From positions 62,001-126,000 of the forward strand of contig NZ_JAJJPA010000014.1 of assembly GCF_020907985.1 (NCBI RefSeq): a stretch of DNA of 64,000 nt, read 5' to 3'. The translations under genes and the position numbers were made by a program. This DNA is from Kitasatospora humi (GTDB lineage Bacteria > Actinomycetota > Actinomycetes > Streptomycetales > Streptomycetaceae). Below the pieces are notes generated by a model. The model made no database searches, was not told the DNA's origin, and was given only the letters and a program-made list of their open reading frames with translations. Positions 8,520-16,584 of this stretch are shown here, piece after piece. Every line of letters starts with the position of its first letter. Positions within the stretch are counted from its first letter, which is position 1.

Positions 8520-9362
8520 TCACGACGCGAGCGGGAGATTTCTGTTGCGGCCGCAGTAGGTGTCAGTGATGGCGTGGCAGTTGGGGCAGAGCAGGCGAAG
8601 GTTTTCCGGGCGGTTGTCCGACCAATCGCCATTGATGTGGTCGACCTCAAGCGTCAGCGACCGTCCATGCCAGACCGGACCGATGCCGCAGCTTTCGCAG
8701 GCGTCCAGGCGGCCGAGTTCGAGTAGAGCCCGGCGGAGGCGGGGGCCGTGCAGGCGTTGGGCGTCGCGCGGGCGCTGGACCAGCAGTTCCTCCGGCTTCC
8801 GCCGGTTGGTGGCGGGTCGGCCTCGGTTGGCGCCACCAGCACCGGTGAAATGGCTGGTGTCCAAGCCGTGTTGGGTGATCGCCGCCTTCAGCTTGCGGCG
8901 GTTCGTCGTAGTGTCGTCAAGGCCGAGTGAGCGGAGTACGCCGGCCAGGCTGAGCTGGGAAGCAATCACCTGCGCCAGTTCCGTTTTCGCCAGGGCCTCG
9001 GCCGGGTAGCCCGTGTCGAAGTGCGAGATGTCGATCCCGAATTGCTGGACGCGCTGCTTCAGATAGCCATACAGGCTGTCATAGGGAACAACGCCCAGGC
9101 TGCGGATCATTTCGCCGATGCTGCTACTCCTGGCGGCAGCAGCCGCCAAGCGCTCGCGACCATAGGCTTGGCGCGGACCGGTCGCCTTGCTCTGCTCGAA
9201 GTGGGAGATGTCAATCCCGTAGTGCTTGAGCCGCCGACTGAGGTAGCTGTGGGTGCCGCCCGCCTGGGGCACGCCGAGTCTCCTGATCATCTCGCTCACG
9301 CTCGTCGAGCATGCGGCCAGCTCGCTCAGCAGCTCCCTGGTGTACCTCGTGGGCTTGGACAT
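8520..9362 (-). CDS. HNH endonuclease with three N-terminal repeats
   Basis: A 280-residue protein. The start at 9362 is chosen for AAGGAGGG just upstream; an open frame continues further but lacks a ribosome site. Three similar units lie at about 12-56, 71-116 and 129-173, each with a predicted helix-turn-helix (pattern S-x3-E/V-M/L-I/R-R-x-LG) and ending in GIDISHF, GIDISHF and GLDTSHF. The C-terminal HNH domain has a zinc-binding pair ACESCG (222/225), VDHINGDWSDNRPENL, and CPNC (259/262). The repeats probably read DNA sequence and the HNH domain cuts. Such orphan genes are often mobile or horizontally moved; it sits beside a tRNA gene, but no integrase is present. Confidence 0.85.
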   Translation of the reverse strand: MSKPTRYTRELLSELAACSTSVSEMIRRLGVPQAGGTHSYLSRRLKHYGIDISHFEQSKATGPRQAYGRERLAAAAARSSSIGEMIRSLGVVPYDSLYGYLKQRVQQFGIDISHFDTGYPAEALAKTELAQVIASQLSLAGVLRSLGLDDTTTNRRKLKAAITQHGLDTSHFTGAGGANRGRPATNRRKPEELLVQRPRDAQRLHGPRLRRALLELGRLDACESCGIGPVWHGRSLTLEVDHINGDWSDNRPENLRLLCPNCHAITDTYCGRNRNLPLAS

Positions 9363-9454
9363 GGCTTCCCTCCTTGCTGAGGGCAACGACGGACCGGTCG
9401 GGCGGGTAACGGGTCGTCGGCACGGGGATGCGGACTCGCTCGGTTGAGCGTGAA

Positions 9455-9460
9455 ATTTTA
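9455..9460 (-). promoter_or_regulatory. Possible -10 box for the HNH gene
   Basis: TAAAAT on the minus strand lies in an unusually AT-rich patch (about 9450-9490) roughly 95 bases upstream of the HNH start. No clear -35 box is seen at the usual distance. Confidence 0.3.
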
Positions 9461-9613
9461 CTGCTCGCGGACAACGATTCTGTTGCGGCCTGTGCGGATC
9501 TGTGTGAACGGTCTTGACCGGTTGGGACGGCTGCGATGTCATGAGGGCGCTCGTGCGAGAGTCTGTTCGGTTCTGATGGATTACGGCCTTGCCCCCGCTA
9601 GGAGCCCGAGCCC

Positions 9614-10672
9614 ATGACCACTGTGCACAACCGTCCCCGCACCCTTCCCCGCACCGCGTTGGCCGCCTTGGGCCTGCTGGTCTCGGTCGCCCTGACAGCC
9701 TGTTCGACCGGGCAGCAGAGCGGCGGCTCGGGCGGCGACACCGCCAAGGTGACCGGCAAGATCAGCATGACGTACCTGCAGAAGCAGGGCGACCAGGAGT
9801 ACTTCGTCGGCGAGGCCGACGGGGCCAAGGCGGCGGCCGCCAAGTTGGGGGTCGACCTCAAGGTGGTCAATCTGGGCAACGACGCCAACCAGACGGTCAG
9901 TGAGGTCCAGTCGGCGATCGCGCAGAAGAGCAACGGCCTGATCATCGTGGTGCCGGACCCGGCAGTCGGGCCGCAGGTGGTGCAGATCGCCAAGGACAGC
10001 AAGGTCGCGTTGCTCACCTCGGACGACCAGATCTGCACCACCGGCCCCAATCCGGCCAACTGCGCCAAGTCCGACCTGGTGCCGCGGATCGGCTTCTCCG
10101 GCCAGCAGATGGGCCAGCAGGTCGGCCAGCGCGCCGCCGAGGAGTTCAAGAAGGCCGGCTGGAGCGCGGCGGACACCCGGACCATCTCCGCCTGGCAGCA
10201 GGACGTGACGGTCTGCGGCGACCGCGTCAAGGCCGCCAAGGACGCCTTCGGTCAGGCCGTCCCCGGCGTGCAGAACATCGACGTCGCCACCGACAACACC
10301 CCGACCGGCGCGCAGGACAAGGTGGCCGCGACCCTGACCGCCAACCCGGGCGTCAAGCACTGGGTGATCTGGGGCTGCAACGACGAGAACGTGCAGGGCG
10401 GCATCACCGCGATGCAGAACGCGGGCATCTCCCCCGACAACGTGATCGGCGTCGGCCTGGGCGCCTACCTGGCCTGCAAGGACTGGGGCAGCGGCAAGCC
10501 GTCCGGGATGAAGGCCGCCCTCTACATCAACGGCAGCGACGTGGGCGCCCTCGCCGTCCAGACCATGTACGACAAGCTCAGGAACGGCAAGGCCTTCCCG
10601 CAGGAGGCCTTCGCCCCCACCACCATGGTCGACGCCTCCAACTGGCAGTCGGCCGGCGTCAAGTGCAGCTGA
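9614..10672 (+). CDS. Sugar ABC transporter substrate-binding lipoprotein, arabinose type
   Basis: 352 residues. The lipoprotein signal peptide ends in LTAC with Cys30 as the lipidated residue. The mature part is a periplasmic-binding-protein type 1 fold resembling E. coli AraF: VVPDPAVGPQVVQIA, and especially PGVKHWVIWGCNDENVQGG followed by VIGVGLGAY, align well with AraF. It is therefore predicted to capture L-arabinose or a similar sugar outside the cell. ATPase and permease genes follow. No regulator or arabinose catabolic gene is adjacent. Confidence 0.85.
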   Translation: MTTVHNRPRTLPRTALAALGLLVSVALTACSTGQQSGGSGGDTAKVTGKISMTYLQKQGDQEYFVGEADGAKAAAAKLGVDLKVVNLGNDANQTVSEVQSAIAQKSNGLIIVVPDPAVGPQVVQIAKDSKVALLTSDDQICTTGPNPANCAKSDLVPRIGFSGQQMGQQVGQRAAEEFKKAGWSAADTRTISAWQQDVTVCGDRVKAAKDAFGQAVPGVQNIDVATDNTPTGAQDKVAATLTANPGVKHWVIWGCNDENVQGGITAMQNAGISPDNVIGVGLGAYLACKDWGSGKPSGMKAALYINGSDVGALAVQTMYDKLRNGKAFPQEAFAPTTMVDASNWQSAGVKCS

Positions 10673-10682
10673 GGCCGCTGCC

Positions 10683-12320
10683 GTGACGACCACGACCACG
10701 ACCGCCGGCGCGGGCGTGCGCGACCTCGGCAAGCGCTTCGGCGAGGTCCGGGCGCTCGGCGGAGTGACCCTGGACTTCCCGGCCGGCCGGGTCACCGCAC
10801 TGATGGGGGAGAACGGCGCCGGCAAGTCCACACTGCTGAAGATCCTGACGGGTGACCACCAGCCCAGCGAGGGCACCGTGCTGCTGGACGGCGCCGAGCT
10901 GGTGCTGGGCTCCCCGGCCCGGGCCAGGGCCGCCGGGATCCGGATCATCCCGCAGGAACCGGAGATCATCCCGCACGTCTCGGTGGCCGAGAACGTCTAC
11001 GCGGGTGCGCTGCCGCGCACGGCCGGGCGCCGGCTGGACCGGGCCGAGCTGCGTCGGCGGATCACCGCCGACCTGGACCGGCTCGGCTTCTCCCGGGTGC
11101 TCGATCCGGACCTGCTGGGCTCCCAGCTCACTCCGGCGCAGCGCCAACTGGTGGAGATCCTGCGGGCGTTGACCGGCGAGGCCAGGGTGATCGCGTTCGA
11201 CGAGCCGACCAGCTCGCTCTCCGAGCACGAGGTGGACGCGCTGTTCACGCTGATCCGCCGGCTGCGCGACCAGGGCGTGGCGGTGGTCTACGTCTCGCAC
11301 CGGATGCAGGAGATCTTCCAACTGGCCGACCGGATCGCGGTGTTGCGGGACGGCATGCTGGCCGGTGTGCTGGACGCGGCCGAGGCGGGGGAGCAGGAGC
11401 TGGTGCGGCTGATGGTGGGCCGCGACCTCTCCCAGCTGTTCGTGCGCCAGAACGTGGCGACCGACCGGGTGGTGCTCCAGGTGGAGGACTTGACCACGGA
11501 CGAGGTCCGGGGCGTCAACCTGGTGGTGCGGGCCGGCGAGGTGGTCGGGCTGGCCGGTCTGATCGGGGCCGGGCGGTCGGAGTTGGCGCTGGCGCTGGCG
11601 GGTGACCTGCCGGTGCGCGGGGGCACGGTCCGGCTGGACGGGCGCGGGCTGCGTCCGGGGCGGCCGGGTGAGGCGATCCGGGCCGGTCTGGGGCTGGCGC
11701 CGGAGGAGCGCAAGGCACAGGCGCTGTTCCTGCGGCGTTCGATCCGGGACAACACCTCGCTGGTGGTGCTGGACCGGTTGCGGCGCTGGCGGTTCGTCCG
11801 GCGGGGTGCCGAGCGGGAGTTGGCGCAGGGTTTCGCGGACCGGCTGCGGGTGCGGGCGTCGGGGATCGAGCAGGAGGTGCGCACGCTCTCCGGGGGCAAC
11901 CAGCAGAAGGTGGTGCTGGCCCGCTGGTTGGCCCGCAAGCCCAAGGTGCTGATCCTGGACGAGCCGACCCGCGGCATCGATGTCGGTGCCAAGGCGGAGA
12001 TCTACCAGATCATCGCCGACCTGGCGAGGGAGGGCGTGGCGTTGCTGGTGATCTCCTCCGAGCTGCCCGAACTGCTGGGGCTGGCGGATCGGGTCGTGGT
12101 GATGCAGAACGGCCGGATCACCGGGGAGCTGGACCGCGCCGAGGCCAGCGAGGAGCGGATCCTCGCGCTGGCGATGGCCGACGACCTGAGTGGCGTCGGC
12201 GGTCGGGGGGCCGACGGCGGTCCGAACGGCCACGGCGGTCGGACTGGCCCCGGCGGTCCTGAGGGCCACGGCGATCCGGGTCGCGAGAAGGAGCCGAGGG
12301 ACGAAGGAGGGCGGCCATGA
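10683..12320 (+). CDS. Sugar ABC transporter ATP-binding protein, AraG/RbsA type
   Basis: 545 residues with two ABC domains, as usual for pentose importers. Domain 1 has Walker A GENGAGKST, Walker B VIAFDEPTS and the unusual signature GSQLTPAQRQ. Domain 2 has a degenerate Walker A (GLIGAGRSE), signature LSGGNQQK and Walker B VLILDEPTRGIDVGAK; this asymmetry is normal in the family. GTG start ten bases after the binding-protein stop. The last ~40 residues are a Gly-rich tail with no counterpart in typical RbsA/AraG. The stop overlaps the permease start (ATGA). Confidence 0.92.
   Translation: MTTTTTTAGAGVRDLGKRFGEVRALGGVTLDFPAGRVTALMGENGAGKSTLLKILTGDHQPSEGTVLLDGAELVLGSPARARAAGIRIIPQEPEIIPHVSVAENVYAGALPRTAGRRLDRAELRRRITADLDRLGFSRVLDPDLLGSQLTPAQRQLVEILRALTGEARVIAFDEPTSSLSEHEVDALFTLIRRLRDQGVAVVYVSHRMQEIFQLADRIAVLRDGMLAGVLDAAEAGEQELVRLMVGRDLSQLFVRQNVATDRVVLQVEDLTTDEVRGVNLVVRAGEVVGLAGLIGAGRSELALALAGDLPVRGGTVRLDGRGLRPGRPGEAIRAGLGLAPEERKAQALFLRRSIRDNTSLVVLDRLRRWRFVRRGAERELAQGFADRLRVRASGIEQEVRTLSGGNQQKVVLARWLARKPKVLILDEPTRGIDVGAKAEIYQIIADLAREGVALLVISSELPELLGLADRVVVMQNGRITGELDRAEASEERILALAMADDLSGVGGRGADGGPNGHGGRTGPGGPEGHGDPGREKEPRDEGGRP
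12193..12290 (+). repeat. Gly-rich low-complexity repeat at the 3' end of the ATPase gene
   Basis: Imperfect short repeats built on GGCGGTC and GGCCACGGC encode a tail rich in Gly, Pro and Asp (GG-x-GADGGPNGHGG-like). It probably arose by slippage. Confidence 0.6.
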
Positions 12321-13342
12321 CCACGTCCACCGCTGAGCAGGGCGTGCCGGAGGTCGAGCGGGGCGGACGGGCCGGCGGCGCGCTGGCCGCGGTCGGCGGG
12401 CAGAACCTGAGCCTGATCGCCGCCCTGGCGGTGGTGCTGGCGCTGTTCGGCTTGCTCAACGACAACTACCTGAGCTGGACCAATGTCCAGGTGATCGCCG
12501 AGGCGGTGACCATCACCGGGCTGCTGGCGGTGGTGCAGACCGTGGTGATCATCTGCGGCGGCCTGGACATCTCGGTGGGCTCGCAGGCGGGGCTGGCCTC
12601 GGTGGTCAGCGCGATGGCGTTCACCTCGGCGGGCGGCAACCCGCTGGCCGGCATCGCCGCGGCGGTCGGCATCGGTGTGGTGATCGGCCTCCTGAACGGC
12701 GCCGTCATCGTCTACGGCCGGGTCAACCCGACCATCGCCACCCTGGCGGGGCTGGCCGCCTACAAGGGCGTGGCGCAGCTGGTCTCCAACGGCGCGGCGC
12801 AGGGCTACGTGCTGAACGACAGCGTCTTCGTCTTCCTCAGCCGCGGCAGGATCGCGGGGCTGCCGGTGATGGTGTGGATCCTGATCGTGGCGGCGGTGGC
12901 CGTGCACGTGCTGCTGAAGTACACCGACATCGGTCGGAACGTCTACGCGATCGGCGGCAACCCCACCGCCGCCCGGCTGGCCGGCATCAACCTGAACAAG
13001 TACCTGATCTCCGCCTACGTGCTGGCCGCCGTGGTGGCCGCGGTGGCGGGTGTCCTGCTGACCGCCCGGACCGGCTCCGGGCAGCCGGTCTCCGGCAGTG
13101 AGGGCCTGGAGCTGAAGTCGATCACGGCGGCCGCGCTCGGGGGCTGCGCGCTCAAGGGCGGCAAGGGCGGGATCGGTGGCACGCTGCTGGCGGTGGCGCT
13201 GCTCGGTGCGCTGGAGAACGGGCTGACGGTGCAGGGCATCAACTCCTTCTGGCAGAACGTGGCGCAGGGGTCGCTGCTGGTGGTGGCGGTGGTCATCCAG
13301 CAGCGGCGCAGCGGGGAGCGGGCCGTGGGGCTGCCAGGTTGA
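12317..13342 (+). CDS. Sugar ABC transporter permease, AraH/RbsC type
   Basis: A 341-residue polytopic membrane protein of the ribose/arabinose permease family, with the phrases GGLDISVGSQAGLASV, GRVNPTIATLAGLAAYKGVAQL, AIGGNPTAARLAGI and the cytoplasmic coupling-loop region. Its start overlaps the ATPase stop by four bases, so the two are translationally coupled. A strong hairpin follows. It completes a three-gene importer with the lipoprotein and ATPase. Confidence 0.92.
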   Translation: MTTSTAEQGVPEVERGGRAGGALAAVGGQNLSLIAALAVVLALFGLLNDNYLSWTNVQVIAEAVTITGLLAVVQTVVIICGGLDISVGSQAGLASVVSAMAFTSAGGNPLAGIAAAVGIGVVIGLLNGAVIVYGRVNPTIATLAGLAAYKGVAQLVSNGAAQGYVLNDSVFVFLSRGRIAGLPVMVWILIVAAVAVHVLLKYTDIGRNVYAIGGNPTAARLAGINLNKYLISAYVLAAVVAAVAGVLLTARTGSGQPVSGSEGLELKSITAAALGGCALKGGKGGIGGTLLAVALLGALENGLTVQGINSFWQNVAQGSLLVVAVVIQQRRSGERAVGLPG

Positions 13343-13348
13343 CCCGAC

Positions 13349-13380
13349 GGCGGCGGTCCCGGGGAGCCGGGACCACCGCC
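13349..13380. terminator. Bidirectional hairpin between the sugar permease gene and bcp
   Basis: Stem GGCGGcGGTCCCGG / CCGGGACCaCCGCC with one mismatch and loop GGAG, between convergent genes. Confidence 0.75.
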
Positions 13381-13386
13381 CCCGCG

Positions 13387-13860
13387 CTACGCCTCGACCT
13401 TGAGGTCGCGCAGCAGCTTGGCGACGTGCCCGGTGGCCTTGACGTTGTACAGGGCCCGCTCGACCTTGCCCTGCTCGTCGACGACCACGGTGGAGCGGAT
13501 GACGCCGACCACCGTCTTGCCGTACAACTTCTTCTCGCCGAAGGCTCCGTAGGCCTCCAGCACCTTCTTGTCCACGTCGGACAGCAGGGTCACCTTGAGG
13601 TTCTCGGTCTCCCGGAACTTGCCGAGCTTCTCCGGCTTGTCCGGTGAGATGCCGATCACGTCGTAGCCGGCGCCGGCGAAGACCTCCAGGTTGTCGGTGA
13701 AGTCGCAGGCCTGGGTGGTGCAGCCGGGGGTGAGGGCGGCCGGGTAGAAGTAGACGATCACCTTGCGGCCCAGGTGGTCGGCGAGTGACACCTGGTTGCC
13801 GTCGGCGTCGGGCAGCGAGAATGCGGGGGCGGTGTCCCCCGCCTGGAGGCGCTCAGTCAC
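13387..13860 (-). CDS. bcp: Thiol peroxidase Bcp (peroxiredoxin Q family)
   Basis: A 157-residue peroxiredoxin reducing H2O2 and organic peroxides. The peroxidatic Cys47 lies in LTPGCTTQACDF, with Cys52 as the resolving residue, the 5-apart arrangement of BCP-type enzymes. VYFYPAALTPGC is the canonical active-site run. The next gene, DUF3618, is divergent. Confidence 0.93.
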   Translation of the reverse strand: MTERLQAGDTAPAFSLPDADGNQVSLADHLGRKVIVYFYPAALTPGCTTQACDFTDNLEVFAGAGYDVIGISPDKPEKLGKFRETENLKVTLLSDVDKKVLEAYGAFGEKKLYGKTVVGVIRSTVVVDEQGKVERALYNVKATGHVAKLLRDLKVEA

Positions 13861-14015
13861 GGTCGAATCTCTCCTCGTGCGGGACCACTGTCGTGCCGGG
13901 TGCCAACCTACCTCCGATGACGGACTCGACTGGGCCGTCTGACCCCGATGGTGGGTGGGGCCGCGCGAGCCGGGGGGCGAGCTGACAGACTGGGCTGGAG
14001 CAGACTGGACGTCAG

Positions 14016-14378
14016 GTGAGTGAGGTGGCCCGGGTGGGCAAGACGAAGGACGCGCGCGACGGCGCGGGACGGACCCTCGCGGAGATCGAGCAGAACATCG
14101 CGCGGACCCGGACCCAGCTGGCCGACACGCTCGACGAGCTGGCCATGCGGGTGCATCCGGCCACGATCACCGCGCAGGCCCGGGCGAAGGTGCTGGGTTC
14201 GGTGGAGGAGCGGGTCGGCCGGGCGTACGTGGTCGCCAGCCGGGGGGTGGAGCGGCTGAAGGCCGAGTTCACCGACGAGCACGGCAAGCCGCGCGCGGAC
14301 CGGATCGTGCCGGTGGTGCTGGTCGGTGGCGGCGTGCTGGTGCTGCTGGCCTCGCGCAGGCGCAAGCGGGAGGGCTGA
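14016..14378 (+). CDS. DUF3618 family membrane-associated protein
   Basis: About 120 residues. The N-terminal helix (RTLAEIEQNIARTRTQLADTLDELAMR) is the DUF3618 signature; a single membrane segment lies near the C terminus (about 100-113) followed by a basic tail. The family is common in actinomycetes and of unknown function. The exact start is uncertain: GTGs at 14016 and 14025 are both possible and neither has a strong ribosome site. Confidence 0.85.
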   Translation: MSEVARVGKTKDARDGAGRTLAEIEQNIARTRTQLADTLDELAMRVHPATITAQARAKVLGSVEERVGRAYVVASRGVERLKAEFTDEHGKPRADRIVPVVLVGGGVLVLLASRRRKREG

Positions 14379-14442
14379 CCGGTTTCCCGGATCGGCCCGG
14401 GCCCCCGCAGCGGCTCGGGCCCCGGCCAGGTACCGTCTGGGC

Positions 14443-14826
14443 GTGAGCGTGAACGACGACGAGCAGAACAGGCAGACCGAGCACGGCCGGCACGACCGGC
14501 TGGGCGAGAAGCTGCCCATCCGGATGCTGCACGACCGGGTGCTGGTGAAGACGGACGCAGGTGAGGGTGAGCGCCGTTCGACGGGCGGCATCCTCATCCC
14601 CGCGACCGCGGAACTCTCCAAGCGCTGTGCCTGGGCCGAGGCCGTGGCCGTGGGCCAGAGCGTGCGGTCGGTGGAGCCCGGTGACCGGGTGCTGTACGAC
14701 CCCGAGGACAAGCTGGAGGTCGAGGTGCGCGGCGCCACGTACGTGCTGCTGCGCGAGCGGGACCTGCACGCGGTGGCGGCGGAGCGGCTGAAGGACACCG
14801 AAGGGTCCACCGGGCTGTACCTGTGA
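14443..14826 (+). CDS. GroES-family (Cpn10) protein without an adjacent GroEL
   Basis: About 127 residues starting at GTG 14443 (14449 also possible). After a hydrophilic 25-residue lead, PIRMLHDRVLVKTDAGEGERRSTGGILIP matches the Cpn10 opening and mobile-loop region; later GQSVRSVEPGDRVLY matches the core. No groEL is adjacent, and the C terminus extends past the usual end (to TEGSTGLYL). It may be a specialised co-chaperonin or a Cpn10-fold protein with another role. Confidence 0.8.
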   Translation: MSVNDDEQNRQTEHGRHDRLGEKLPIRMLHDRVLVKTDAGEGERRSTGGILIPATAELSKRCAWAEAVAVGQSVRSVEPGDRVLYDPEDKLEVEVRGATYVLLRERDLHAVAAERLKDTEGSTGLYL

Positions 14827-14843
14827 GCCTGCCTTGAACGGCT

Positions 14844-14876
14844 CGGGCCCTCACCGGCTTCGGCGGTGGGGGCCCG
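14844..14876. terminator. Hairpin after the GroES-like gene
   Basis: 13-bp stem CGGGCCCTCACCG / CGGTGGGGGCCCG with one T-G pair and a 7-base loop. Confidence 0.7.
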
Positions 14877-15211
14877 TTGCGATCCGGGCGGCGGAACCGG
14901 CTGCCGCTTGATCGCCTGCGTGATCACGGTCCCTGCCGTTAGCGTGAACTGACACGACTTCACGTGCCGCACTGCCCCGAGCGACGCCTGGGTACCCCCC
15001 CAGGGCCTGTCGGTCGGGGCCGATGCGTTGTGGGGCCTTGTCGCCCGCCGCGGTGGGCGAGTGGGCGGCCCGGGGTCCGTGGGACCGGTAGGGGTCGTCG
15101 ATGGGGCCGGGGGTCCCACGGGCCGGCGAGGTCCAGGTGCGGTTGTCCCCCGAACTCCGGGTGGGACCATCGCTACCGTCCGACGGTGCCGTGATCGGCG
15201 ACACTGGTGCG
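14877..15211. other. Gene-free stretch upstream of the DUF445 gene
   Basis: About 335 bases between the terminator and the chosen DUF445 start. No supported gene, RNA or clear promoter is seen. It should contain the DUF445 promoter, and part may be coding if that gene starts earlier (GTG 15191 or ATG 15101). Confidence 0.5.
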
Positions 15212-16507
15212 GTGGAGAGCGAGCGCAGCGGGGCGACGGCGGCCGGAGTGCGGTTCACCGCGGCCGATGAGGAGAAGCGCCGCGGGGTGCGGCGGATGAA
15301 GGCGATCGCGACCGGGTTCCTGGCGGTCGCGACGCTGGTGTTCGGGCTGTCCACCTGGGCCAAGGCGGCCGGGTGGGGGAGTTGGACGGGTTACGTGGCG
15401 GCGGCCGCGGAGGCCGGGATGGTCGGGGCGCTGGCCGACTGGTTCGCCGTGACCGCGCTGTTCCGGCGCCCGTTCGGCCTGCCGATCCCGCACACCGCGA
15501 TCATCCCGACCAAGAAGGACGCCTTCGGCCGCACCCTGGGCGGCTTCGTCGGGGAGAACTTCCTCGCCGCCGCGGTGGTGCGCGAGCGCCTCGCCGCGCT
15601 CGGCATCGGGCGGCGGCTCGGCGAGTGGCTGGCCGCGCCCGGCAGCGCGGAGCGGGTCACCACCGAGGCCGCGGCCGCGCTGCGCGGGGTGCTGGCCGTG
15701 CTGCGGGACGAGGACGTGCAGGCCGTGGTGGGCGAGGCGATCACCCGGCGGGCCGCGGCCACCCAGGTCGCCGCCCCGCTCGGCCGGATGCTGGGCCGGG
15801 TGGTGGCCGACGGCGGGCACCACGGGCTGGTCGACCTGGTGGCGGTGCGGGCGCACGACTGGCTGGTCGAGCACCACGAGGACGTGATCCGCAAGGTCGC
15901 CACAAAGTCGCCGGGCTGGACGCCCAAGTTCATCGACCAGCAGGTCGGCGAGCGGGTCTACAAGGAGCTGCTGCGGTTCGCCACCGCGATCCGGGACGAC
16001 CGGCAGCACCCGGCGCGCGGCGCCATCGACACCTTCCTGGCCGACTTCGCGGTGGAGCTGCAGAGCGACCCGGCCACCCAGGAGCGGGTCGAGCGGGCCA
16101 AGGCCGACCTGCTGGCCCGGCCCGAGGTGCAGGAGCTGATCGCCTCCTCGTGGAGCGCCGTCCGCTCCCTGGTGCTGACCGCCGCGGCGGACGAGCAGAG
16201 CGAGCTGCGCCGCCGGATCCGGCGGGGGGTCCAATCGTTCGGCCTGCGGCTGGCCACCGACCGGCGGCTGCAGCACAAGACCGACGGCTGGCTGCAGGAC
16301 GCGGCGGCCTACGTGGTGGACACCTACCGGGCCGAGATCACCTCGCTGATCTCCGACACCGTGGCGGGCTGGGACGCCGACGACGCCTCCCGCAAGATCG
16401 AGGCCAATGTCGGGCGCGACCTGCAGTTCATCCGGATCAACGGCACGGTCGTCGGCGCCCTGGCCGGACTGCTGATCCACACCGTGGCCACCGCGCTGGG
16501 CGGATAA
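15212..16507 (+). CDS. DUF445 domain membrane protein
   Basis: About 431 residues. Early on, RFTAADEEKRRGVRRMKAIATGFL leads into one or two membrane segments (about 30-70), then GMVGALADWFAVTALFRRPFGLPIPHTAIIP, the hallmark of DUF445. A long helical domain follows and a hydrophobic C-terminal anchor (VGALAGLLIHTVATALGG) ends it. Function is unknown. The start is uncertain, with GTG 15212 preferred for agreement with related proteins and no clear ribosome site at any candidate. Confidence 0.85.
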   Translation: MESERSGATAAGVRFTAADEEKRRGVRRMKAIATGFLAVATLVFGLSTWAKAAGWGSWTGYVAAAAEAGMVGALADWFAVTALFRRPFGLPIPHTAIIPTKKDAFGRTLGGFVGENFLAAAVVRERLAALGIGRRLGEWLAAPGSAERVTTEAAAALRGVLAVLRDEDVQAVVGEAITRRAAATQVAAPLGRMLGRVVADGGHHGLVDLVAVRAHDWLVEHHEDVIRKVATKSPGWTPKFIDQQVGERVYKELLRFATAIRDDRQHPARGAIDTFLADFAVELQSDPATQERVERAKADLLARPEVQELIASSWSAVRSLVLTAAADEQSELRRRIRRGVQSFGLRLATDRRLQHKTDGWLQDAAAYVVDTYRAEITSLISDTVAGWDADDASRKIEANVGRDLQFIRINGTVVGALAGLLIHTVATALGG

Positions 16508-16584
16508 GCCTTCGTGCTCCGCGATCCCCCGGGGTCTAATGGGGGCTTGCCGCTGAGCGGTTGCCGAATTCTGGAGGAGTAGAG

